In this document: positions 24,939 through 31,721 of the stretch, piece by piece
Numbering within the stretch: position 1 is the first letter of the stretch
Layout of the letters: every line of letters starts with the position of its first letter
Source: JBFMFR01 sp040752025
Lineage (GTDB): Bacteria > Chloroflexota > Anaerolineae > Anaerolineales > UBA4823
Assembly: GCA_040752025.1 (NCBI GenBank)
Contig: JBFMFR010000024.1
Location: forward strand, 30,401-94,400
Reading direction: 5' to 3'
DNA length: 64,000 nt
Made by a program: the position numbers and the translations under genes
The notes under the pieces: generated by a model
What the model was told of the DNA's origin: nothing
Databases searched by the model: none
Seen by the model: the letters and a program-made list of their open reading frames with translations, nothing else

Positions 24939-25829
24939 TTAGTACAGAATGGGGGAAGTGATAAGGGAGGTGAAAGAATCGATATGCGGCGCGATGATTT
25001 TAGCAACAGCAAGATGCCACCGGACGATATCCTTCGCTCCTTCCCGATCGCTAAGCCGTGTCCACCAGCTCGCATTCAGACAGGCGTAAACGTAGGTGAA
25101 TGCCAGTACACGCCCCAGCTCGAGCTCGAGCGCTTCCGCAAGGATAGCCGCATTTTTCAGCAGGCGGGTTTCGTTGTGGACGAGTTCTGGCATTACCGGG
25201 TTACAGAGTGTGTTGGCGCAATCATAGGTGCGCTCGCCCACTACGCCTTTCGGGTCAAAGGCGAGCCAGCCGCGTGGCGAGTTCCTGATGTTGTAGTGTT
25301 GAATATCTCCATGCAGCACCCGGATTTCCTGTGGATCCGCCAGCAATCGCCCGGCGAGGCAGGCCGCGTGCACATAAATCGACTCGCTGCCCGCTCGCCT
25401 TTCCTGCGCAGCCTTTTCGAACAGGGCTTCGAACCAGCGATCCAGCATCACCAACCCGGCCTTGGGAGCATCCTGAGGCACACTGTGAAGTTGTTGGATG
25501 ACTTGAGCAATGATACGCGTGGCTTTTTCATCCTCGCCGCGCTCAACTATGCTGACGAGCGCATCCCCAGCGGCGTACTCCATCAGTTGTGCGCCATCAT
25601 CATAGCGCAGTAAACGCACCGCTCCGTGACCGCCAAAATAACGTAATGCTAACGCTCCGCGTTGTTCATCCACCTCTGATGAGGATAACAATTTCAGAAT
25701 GACTTTCTCGCTGCCGTGAATCACGGTGTAAATGTGGCTGGTCATCGTCTGCGCGAGAAGCTGAGGATCAGAAAGATGCCACGCGGCCAGGTAATCGATC
25801 AGCTTTTTGTCCTCGCGCAAGGCTGCCAT
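24939..25829 (-). CDS. aminoglycoside/hydroxyurea phosphotransferase-like kinase (APH(6)-like)
   Basis: Starting at the ATG at 25829 (AGGA nine bases upstream) the protein is 296 aa. It has the kinase-fold motifs of the streptomycin 6-phosphotransferase group: the ATP-site lysine in KVILKLLSS, the Brenner motif VLHGDIQHYNI near 183, and the metal-binding AFDPKGVVGE near 200. Members phosphorylate streptomycin or hydroxyurea, but many chromosomal ones act on unknown alcohols. It shares only 13 bases of gap with the kinase gene ahead of it and is on the same strand. Confidence 0.85.
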   Translation of the reverse strand: MAALREDKKLIDYLAAWHLSDPQLLAQTMTSHIYTVIHGSEKVILKLLSSSEVDEQRGALALRYFGGHGAVRLLRYDDGAQLMEYAAGDALVSIVERGEDEKATRIIAQVIQQLHSVPQDAPKAGLVMLDRWFEALFEKAAQERRAGSESIYVHAACLAGRLLADPQEIRVLHGDIQHYNIRNSPRGWLAFDPKGVVGERTYDCANTLCNPVMPELVHNETRLLKNAAILAEALELELGRVLAFTYVYACLNASWWTRLSDREGAKDIVRWHLAVAKIIAPHIDSFTSLITSPILY

Positions 25830-25853
25830 AATAACCATCCTGTACACCCGTAC

Positions 25854-26318
25854 TCACCGGGTTGGCTTTTTCAGGGCATCTTCGATATCCTTTTCGCGAT
25901 GGTAGCTGGAATGACCGGCGAGGTCCCTGGGCCAATCGGGCCTACGCTCTCTGCCGCTAAACCATTTTTCAGGCGCTGCTTGCAGCGCAGCCAGGACATC
26001 TTCCTGAACTTGCCTGTGCCAGGCTAAGACTTCCTGCGGGGAGCGGTCGCGCCAACGCAGGTAGACGAGGCGGTTGCCATCCGTCCAATTGAGGCCTTTC
26101 TCCTCTGCCGGTATGGGTCGTTTGTGGATTTGCCTGACCACGTCGGCCTTCCAATGGGTGATATGCGCCAGGGCATCTTTGACCGTCCAGGGGTCTTTGG
26201 TTTCGGAGCGGGGCAATAAACGACCCCATTCTTCGTTGGTAAGGTTGGCGACGAGCTGATCCAGGCGTTCGAACTCCTGGATGGTACGCTGGATAACTTC
26301 CTCACGGTTGTGACGCAT
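25854..26318 (-). CDS. DinB/ClbS-like four-helix protein
   Basis: The 154-aa protein has a four-helix DinB-like layout with the metal-site candidates HITHW (near 50) and GHSSYHREKD (near 137). ClbS/DfsB proteins of this type protect DNA or hydrolyse reactive metabolites; other DinB-like proteins are thiol transferases. It is 24 bases upstream of the APH-like gene and is probably co-transcribed with it and with the methyltransferase. Confidence 0.8.
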   Translation of the reverse strand: MRHNREEVIQRTIQEFERLDQLVANLTNEEWGRLLPRSETKDPWTVKDALAHITHWKADVVRQIHKRPIPAEEKGLNWTDGNRLVYLRWRDRSPQEVLAWHRQVQEDVLAALQAAPEKWFSGRERRPDWPRDLAGHSSYHREKDIEDALKKPTR

Positions 26319-26355
26319 GGTAGGGGAACCTCCTTATCGGGAAAAGAGAGCGATG

Positions 26356-27057
26356 CTATTCTCGCCAATACACCCGGTACTTCCATCGAATGGTGGTTTT
26401 ATTTTCTCTCTTTAGATGTTCGATGACTTTCTTTCCAAAAATAAAGCCATAGGTGCTGACAATTTTCTCGATGGTTCCATATTCCTGATCCGAGAAGATG
26501 TCCTGGTAGGCAAATTGGAATTCTTCGAGAAATATTCGATCCATTTCGGCATCTATGCCTTTGTATGGGTTTTCGATGACGTGGTCTAAATCGCCTCCGT
26601 ACCAGCCAGGGGGGATGCCCACGTAGACCACCTTACCTCTGGCCACGCGCAAACCTTCACGGATAAATTCGCGATAGCGTTCTGGCGGGAACAAGGCCAG
26701 TGTGAACCCGGTGACCATATCCACCGAGTCGTCGGCCAAAGGAATGGCGAGTGCGTCTCCGGACAGGTAGATGAGCCGCGAGGCCGCCTCGCCGGACGCC
26801 TGTTGGCGCGCTTGATGCAGCATCGCCGCTTCGTACTCGATGCCGATCACCTGCCGGGCGGTGCGCGCCAATGCCAGGCTCGAGCTGCCCGTCCCCGCGC
26901 CGATATCTGCGATGAGCTTGCCGCGCAATTCGATGATTTCGGGCAGTTGTTCGAAAACGGTAGGCTGGTAAGGCACGTTCACAAACGCCGCGTAGACCTC
27001 GGGGTATTCCCGGTAAAGGATATCCCAGCGGTTCTCGATCGACTCGGGTGGTGGCAT
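26356..27057 (-). CDS. class I SAM-dependent methyltransferase
   Basis: The 233-aa protein has motif I IADIGAGTGSSSLALA (near 50), motif II acidic VIGIEYEAAML, then SGDALAIPLADDSVDMVTGF (motif III/IV) and GKVVYVGIP. This is a UbiE/COQ5-like small-molecule methyltransferase. The substrate is not evident. Confidence 0.88.
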   Translation of the reverse strand: MPPPESIENRWDILYREYPEVYAAFVNVPYQPTVFEQLPEIIELRGKLIADIGAGTGSSSLALARTARQVIGIEYEAAMLHQARQQASGEAASRLIYLSGDALAIPLADDSVDMVTGFTLALFPPERYREFIREGLRVARGKVVYVGIPPGWYGGDLDHVIENPYKGIDAEMDRIFLEEFQFAYQDIFSDQEYGTIEKIVSTYGFIFGKKVIEHLKRENKTTIRWKYRVYWRE

Positions 27058-27073
27058 GGTTTGCTCCTTACGA

Positions 27074-27466
27074 TTACCCTTTTACATAGGAGAGTTTCTC
27101 TGCAATCAGTCCACGTCTCACTTTGTAGACGTCAACGCCCCGGATGTGGCCAGGACTGCCCTGTGCATCCAGCCAGGAGTAGGTCCATCGCATCATGCAG
27201 CGCTCACCCAGGGCAACGATCTCTTCGATCTCAATCCTCGGCTCGCGCGAAGTGCGCATGAAGTCCTCCCAAAAGGCGCGCACGGCCGGTTGGCCCTCGT
27301 AGCGCCTGCCGTCCGGAGCAGGATCGGTATTCTCGAAAACACAGTCCTCTGTCATGAGCTGCATCATCCTGTCAACGTTGTGGTCATTCAGCGCGTCGTT
27401 GAAGCGGACGACGAGTTGAATCGTAGCATCTGCGCTGGATTTGTCTGTGGTAATCTCTTCGGTCAC
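27074..27466 (-). CDS. SnoaL-like / nuclear-transport-factor-2 fold protein
   Basis: From the GTG at 27466 (GGAGGGAGCA upstream) the protein is 130 aa with the NTF2-like order: VVRFNDALNDHNVDRMMQL, EDCVFENTDPAPDGRRYEG, and FWEDFM, then the strands RIEIEEIVALGERCMMRWTYSW. SnoaL-like proteins include cyclases, isomerases and steroid binders; nothing tells which. It is 17 bases upstream of the methyltransferase and probably in the same operon. Confidence 0.85.
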   Translation of the reverse strand: MTEEITTDKSSADATIQLVVRFNDALNDHNVDRMMQLMTEDCVFENTDPAPDGRRYEGQPAVRAFWEDFMRTSREPRIEIEEIVALGERCMMRWTYSWLDAQGSPGHIRGVDVYKVRRGLIAEKLSYVKG

Positions 27467-27504
27467 TGCTCCCTCCACTTCACAGGAACGGGTTTTTGAA
27501 ACGA

Positions 27505-27523
27505 TGCGGAACAGGAAGTTCCG
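27505..27523 (+). repeat. 19-bp hairpin unit upstream of the SnoaL-like gene
   Basis: TGCGGAACAGGAAGTTCCG, identical to the consensus unit, about 40 bases before the GTG start on the other strand. Confidence 0.95.
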
Positions 27524-27547
27524 ATTGCCGGGTTTTGTTTGCGGATC

Positions 27548-27674
27548 ACTGCGGCCAGTTCTTGAACACCGCTCTACGGGGCAGCCGCCCCCAAAACCTG
27601 CCATCGAATTTCCCCTGCCAGCGCAATGGCGGGGGTTAGCCAGCCATGTTGATTACAGACGCGACTTGCCGCAT
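27548..27674 (-). pseudogene. remnant of a second copy of the 19690-21036 lipoprotein
   Basis: The minus strand begins MRQVASVI like the intact lipoprotein's MRQIVSVL, then jumps to MAG-stop-PPPLRWQGKFDG, matching MAGQPPPLRWQGKFDQ of the intact gene at about residue 82. About 200 bases are deleted between the two parts, and the Gln codon CAA has become TAA. Confidence 0.85.
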
Positions 27675-27686
27675 GCATTATCCAGT

Positions 27687-28009
27687 TCATCTTGCGCTAA
27701 AAATCAATATGTCCTGATTGCTCCCATCCTTCAGCGTGAGCGTCGTTTCGGTTGCTGCATACTTGGCGGAACAGGAAGTTCCGTCGCGCTTGCCGCAAGA
27801 GGTCAAAGTAGAGCGCCTCGGCGCGCATGGCTTCATCCGATCCGCCCACCAGGGTAGATTGCAGTTCACCCACCGAGAAAAACCCGCCGGCGGTGGCCGT
27901 GTAGGCGCCGCCGTAGGAGTTGACGGCGGAAGTCCCCGATACTTGCGAGTCGTCGAGGTCAGCGGTGATGATAAACCGAGATGGGTCGATGGAACTATCT
28001 CCGTAACGC
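27687..28009 (-). pseudogene. META (HslJ-like) domain gene disrupted by a 19-bp repeat insertion
   Basis: The minus strand reads a META domain: ITADLDDSQVSGTSAVNSYG, GGFFSVGELQSTL, then ALYFDLLRQAR. At 27765-27783 the 19-bp unit (reverse orientation) shifts the frame. In the next frame the domain continues KYAATETTLTLKDGSNQ, then DILIFSAR and a stop (27687-27689). Removing exactly 19 bases gives LLRQARKYAATETTLTLKDG, as expected for META. The 5' end is also missing: no start codon or signal peptide is visible before the CPBP gene. Confidence 0.88.
27765..27783 (+). repeat. 19-bp hairpin unit inserted in the META-domain gene
   Basis: GGCGGAACAGGAAGTTCCG; differs from the other inserted unit (11116-11134) only at the first base. 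Confidence 0.95.
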
Positions 28010-28010
28010 G

Positions 28011-28811
28011 TCACACCATGCCTGCTTCCGGCATAAGAATGTCGGTAACGCCGCAGCCGCGGTGGAAGATCGTGCGCCGTTTCAGCCAGACTATGATGAC
28101 AGCAGCGGTAATAAGCAAGACATTGTCCCAGGGTTGGGCATCGGGCCAAATGGGGTTATTCGTCTGGAAGTGGATCAAAACGGCAAGCAAGAGGCTGCCT
28201 CGAGAGTCATTGAACAATGCTGTCAGGATGACCGAAATGGCAATCACGCCAGCAAAGTAGGGGGCGAATGACCAGGCGCTCTGGGGAGTTCCGCCTATCA
28301 GGAAAGCAGGGATGTGCCAGACTGCCCAAATGATGCCGAGGATCAGGCCAGCCCAAAATGGGTTGAACCTGCGCTGCAGCAGAGGCAGGGCCAATCCACG
28401 CCATCCAAACTCCTCGATCGGGCCGAGAAACAAGGCCAGCGCCAGCGCCGGAAGCACCTGGTGCCAAGGGGAGAAGGGAAAGGGAGCGCTAATTGTCCCT
28501 GTCACCGCGGCCCCGCTGTACATGATTGCGGGAATGCCCAAAATCAAAAACAACCACCACCCTCGGGAGACGCGCCACAAAGTCAGCCGCCGGAAGAAAC
28601 TGCCCAAGCCTTTTATTCCGTACGTTCGCCCAACCAAGAACACGCTGGCAAAGCCGGGCGAATACACCGCCAGGATGAATAGTGGGTTGCTTATGCTCAG
28701 CTCGCCAAAGATGGCAATGAGCTGGTCAGTGAATAACATAAAGAGGGCAGCTATACCCCAGGTCAGGCCGAATGTGAGCGCCAGGAAAGGAATGAGCGTT
28801 TTTGTTGTCAT
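28011..28811 (-). CDS. CPBP family intramembrane glutamic endopeptidase
   Basis: The 266-aa protein has seven to eight membrane helices and the CPBP (Abi) motifs: EEFGWRG (EExxxR, near 142), a later WHIPAF on the next helix, and HFQTN near the C terminus. The family processes membrane-bound substrates (as in prenyl-protein maturation, bacteriocin self-protection or anti-sigma cleavage). The last residues overlap the boundary of the META pseudogene, so the C-terminal tail may be altered. Confidence 0.88.
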   Translation of the reverse strand: MTTKTLIPFLALTFGLTWGIAALFMLFTDQLIAIFGELSISNPLFILAVYSPGFASVFLVGRTYGIKGLGSFFRRLTLWRVSRGWWLFLILGIPAIMYSGAAVTGTISAPFPFSPWHQVLPALALALFLGPIEEFGWRGLALPLLQRRFNPFWAGLILGIIWAVWHIPAFLIGGTPQSAWSFAPYFAGVIAISVILTALFNDSRGSLLLAVLIHFQTNNPIWPDAQPWDNVLLITAAVIIVWLKRRTIFHRGCGVTDILMPEAGMV

Positions 28812-28887
28812 ATCTGATGGATTATATCAACATCTGTGACGAATGAGATGGCGATCTCAACTTTGCCCTCTTCGAACTCTATAAATT

Positions 28888-28902
28888 AGAGTACAATACT
28901 CT
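28888..28902 (+). promoter_or_regulatory. short palindrome upstream of the DUF4256 gene
   Basis: AGAGTA-CAA-TACTCT is a perfect inverted repeat 35 bases before the ATG, overlapping a TACAAT that could serve as -10. It could be an operator; no regulator gene is adjacent. Confidence 0.3.
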
Positions 28903-28936
28903 TGATATAGTTGCTCAACAGAGAGAGGATAAGCGT

Positions 28937-29512
28937 ATGAACAGCGTTATTCGCACTAAAAACGAATTGTCATCCGAACAACGGGAAGACCTGCTCAAGG
29001 CGTTGAAAGCCCGTTTCGAGAAGAACATGCCGCGCCACGCCGGCCTGGAATGGGCCAAGGTGCAGGCCAGGCTGGAAGCCAACCCTGGAAAACTGTGGTC
29101 GCTCAACGAAATGGAAAGGACCGGCGGCGAACCGGATGTCGTGGGCCAGGACCCAAAGACGGACGAATACATTTTTTACGATTGCTCGGCGGAAAGCCCT
29201 GCCGGCCGCAGAAACTTTTGTTACGACCGCGAAGCGCTGGAGGCCAGGAAAGAGCACAAACCGGCCAATAACGCCCTGGACGTGGCCGCGGCGATGGGCA
29301 TCGAGATGCTAACCGAAGAGCAGTATCGCCAATTGCAGAAGCTTGGAGCGTTCGATGCGAAAACCTCGAGCTGGGTGCAGACGCCGGCCCCGATCCGGAA
29401 ACTGGGCGGCGCCCTGTTTTGCGACCGCCGCTACGACCACGTCTTCGTGTATCACAACGGCGCCTCGTCTTACTACGGCGCCCGGGGCTTCCGCGGCGCG
29501 CTGAGGGTTTAG
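28937..29512 (+). CDS. DUF4256 family protein
   Basis: The 191-aa protein has the clear family signature: RFEKNMPRHAGLEW, then LWSLNEMERTGGEPDVVG and EYIFYDCSAESPAGRR, ending with a SSYYGARGFRG turn. Members are single-domain cytoplasmic proteins of unknown function that occur singly in many bacteria. GAGAGAGGATAAGCG precedes the ATG. Confidence 0.9.
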   Translation: MNSVIRTKNELSSEQREDLLKALKARFEKNMPRHAGLEWAKVQARLEANPGKLWSLNEMERTGGEPDVVGQDPKTDEYIFYDCSAESPAGRRNFCYDREALEARKEHKPANNALDVAAAMGIEMLTEEQYRQLQKLGAFDAKTSSWVQTPAPIRKLGGALFCDRRYDHVFVYHNGASSYYGARGFRGALRV

Positions 29513-29516
29513 AGCA

Positions 29517-29616
29517 TTTTTAACACGGAGATCACGGAGTCAACACGGAGACCACTGAGTCTTTTTATCTAAAAACTCTGTGAACTCCGTGGTTCTTCTC
29601 AGTGCTCTCCGTGTTT
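29517..29616. repeat. ACACGGAGA-type repeat
   Basis: Alternating words such as ACACGGAGATCACGGAGTC and AACTCCGTGGTTCTTCTCAG form an imperfect inverted repeat downstream of the DUF4256 gene and over the 3' end of the membrane gene on the other strand. Confidence 0.8.
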
Positions 29617-30522
29617 TCATCTCTTCTGCCCTTCCCACCAGGTCTTGAGCACGCAGTACAGCCACGGCCCGCCGCTGGACGGGCCGCGCATCCGCAGAGT
29701 CTTGCCCTGGCGCGGGATGATGCTGATCTGGATCTGAAGCCCGCCTTTGCCAGCACTGACGACTTCCAGGCGGATATCCTGGATATCGTTTGCCAGGAAG
29801 CGCTGCTTGCCGGTCAGGTAGCGCACCTCCAACACCTTGCGGCCAAGGCGCATGGACAGCGGCTGCAAGAGCAAGAAGACAAGCGGCACGCCCGCAGTCA
29901 TCACCGACGCAAAAAAAGTGAGCCACATTATATACGGGGGCATACTATCTTCCAGGCTGGGCATTTCTGCGAAGAAATACACGAGGAGTATCACACCCAG
30001 GAACGTCACTAGCAGGAACGGGATCACCAGCAGGACGATGGAGACCAGATTGAAAGATGCGACCCCGAAGGGCCCGGCAGCCTGACGAAGCTCGGCCTGG
30101 AACAGGTCGGCGCGCCGGTGGCGTACCATTTCCACCGCCTGGCTAAAATTCCCCAGTTCGTTTTCCAGTACGATCTTATGATCGCCCAGGCTGTCACGCA
30201 GCACCAGGTGGCGGCGCGTCCAATCGTTCCGGACGGTCAGGTCGGCCCAACGGATGAACTTCTCGCTCCCCAGCAAGCCGCTGCGGCGCACGCCCTCGGC
30301 GTCGATGGTCACGCTGCCTGTGCGGCGGATGAGTTCCCAGGCCAAATACCCCAGGATCAGCGGCAGAGGGATCAGAAGCCAGATAGATTGCTGGCCCAGG
30401 AGAAGTAAAAAAATCGCGCCAAATAGCATCCCCACTATGCTCAATACCAGTATGGCCTGCATGAAAGCACTGTACCGGAATATGGTCGGGCGGAACAGAA
30501 ATTGATACGAGTCGATATCCAT
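29617..30522 (-). CDS. membrane protein with PH-like domain and WLYC-x-LKTWWE C terminus, copy 1
   Basis: From the ATG at 30522 (AGGAGGTGGCAA upstream) the protein is 301 aa: two membrane helices near 20-65, a beta-rich domain (SVTIDAEGVRRSGLLG, FIRWADLTVRNDW, HLVLRDSLGDHKIVL) that looks like a PH-type domain, two more helices (about 150-210), a second beta domain (EVRYLTGKQRFLANDIQDIRLEV) and the end GPWLYCVLKTWWEGQKR. Four members are in this window (45382, 49430, 60680 fragment). Family not named with certainty; PH-like membrane proteins are usually adaptors. Confidence 0.75.
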   Translation of the reverse strand: MDIDSYQFLFRPTIFRYSAFMQAILVLSIVGMLFGAIFLLLLGQQSIWLLIPLPLILGYLAWELIRRTGSVTIDAEGVRRSGLLGSEKFIRWADLTVRNDWTRRHLVLRDSLGDHKIVLENELGNFSQAVEMVRHRRADLFQAELRQAAGPFGVASFNLVSIVLLVIPFLLVTFLGVILLVYFFAEMPSLEDSMPPYIMWLTFFASVMTAGVPLVFLLLQPLSMRLGRKVLEVRYLTGKQRFLANDIQDIRLEVVSAGKGGLQIQISIIPRQGKTLRMRGPSSGGPWLYCVLKTWWEGQKR

Positions 30523-30609
30523 TTGCCACCTCCTGGTCATGCCAGGATTCTATCAAGCAGGCGCGTTCCCAACAACAGATAATCTGCGCTGCGAGCCCTG
30601 CGCCCCTGC

Positions 30610-31536
30610 TCAAGGCTCGGGAACAGGTTCGCCTTGCGGCAGCAGCCTCTCCCGCTCCGAGAGCGCCATGCCGGCCAGGATCAGGGCGATGCCGGTCGCA
30701 GATACCCACGTGACGGGCTCGTGCAGCGCCAGCACCGACACAGCGATGGTGACCACGGGCACCATGTAGATGTAAACGCTGGTCTTGACCGGCCCGAGGA
30801 GATGCACGGCGTAATTCCAGGTGAAGAAACACAGCGCCGAACCCCCCACGCCCAGGAAGAGCAGGTTGAGCAGGTCCGGCAGCACGAGCAGGCGCTCCAG
30901 CCCCAGGCGAAAGCCGGAGAGCGGCAGGGCCGGGAGCATGAACAGGAACCCGTAGAAAAACACCTTGCGCGTCACGACAGACATGGCGCTCTGCCGGGCC
31001 GAGATGTGCTTGACCAGCACGCTGTAGAAGGCCCAGGCCAGCGCCGCCAGCACCGAGAGCAAGTCTCCCAGGGGGTTGAGCTTCAAGACCAGGCTGCCGT
31101 TGAAGGCGATCAGGATGATGCCGGCCATGGCCGCAGTGAAGCCGAGCAAGAAGTTGGCCTTGAGCTTTTCGTGCAAAGCAGCCCGGCTGACCAGCAGGGT
31201 GAACAGCGGCGCTACCGAGACCAGCACGCTGACGTTGGCCGCCAGGGTGTACGACAGGGCGATGTTCTGGAAGAGGAAATACAGGGTCACGCCGCACAGG
31301 CCGACCGCCATGACCGGCAGCTCATCCCGCAGCGCCTGGCGATCCAGCCTGCCCCAGGCCAGGCGCGGCGGGCTGGCGATGAACAGCGCCAGCACTGCCA
31401 GGAGCAGGCGGTAGAAGGTGATCTCGACCGGCGTGAAGGGCGCCAGCAGCACCTTGATCGAAATAAAGGTGACGCCCCACACGGAGATGGTGAACAGGGC
31501 GGCCAGGTGCCCCCAGAATGGTTTCGGCGTTTGCAT
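30610..31536 (-). CDS. EamA family (DMT superfamily) transporter
   Basis: The 308-aa protein has ten membrane helices as two EamA repeats (about 8-140 and 155-290): FWGHLAALFTISVWGVTFIS, and the conserved PVTWVSATGIALILAG near the end. These proteins export metabolites such as amino acids or nucleosides, with a substrate that cannot be deduced. Stand-alone gene between two repeat clusters. Confidence 0.9.
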   Translation of the reverse strand: MQTPKPFWGHLAALFTISVWGVTFISIKVLLAPFTPVEITFYRLLLAVLALFIASPPRLAWGRLDRQALRDELPVMAVGLCGVTLYFLFQNIALSYTLAANVSVLVSVAPLFTLLVSRAALHEKLKANFLLGFTAAMAGIILIAFNGSLVLKLNPLGDLLSVLAALAWAFYSVLVKHISARQSAMSVVTRKVFFYGFLFMLPALPLSGFRLGLERLLVLPDLLNLLFLGVGGSALCFFTWNYAVHLLGPVKTSVYIYMVPVVTIAVSVLALHEPVTWVSATGIALILAGMALSERERLLPQGEPVPEP

Positions 31537-31608
31537 CTTTTTTCTTAGTGAACTTCGTGGTCTTCGTGGTTCTTCTCTGTGCTCTCCGTGTTTCTCACTC
31601 CGTCTGGA

Positions 31609-31676
31609 TTCTATCAGGCCAGGGCGTTTCTTTCAACAGATAATCTGGGGCGCGGGGCTGGCGGCTCTGCTATAAT
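31609..31676 (+). promoter_or_regulatory. repeat-borne extended -10 promoter for the first LAL regulator
   Basis: TGC (31668-31670) directly before TATAAT (31671-31676) is an extended -10 box; no -35 is needed. It lies at the end of the dispersed segment that starts GATTCTATCAGGCC (31610). Distance to the ATG (31722) is 46 bases. Similar segments end in the same box at 37057-37065 and 50457-50465. Confidence 0.65.
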
Positions 31677-31721
31677 AGCTCTGCTGTCGATCGCCCCCGT
31701 TCGCATCGACGGCGCTGCTAC

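Larger units (their letters stand above)
27467..28010. other. 544-base gap made of two pseudogenes and two hairpin repeats
   Basis: It holds a 19-bp unit at 27505-27523 just upstream of the SnoaL-like gene, a lipoprotein remnant (27548-27674) and a META-domain pseudogene (27687-28009) that contains another 19-bp unit (27765-27783). No intact gene is present. Confidence 0.8.
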
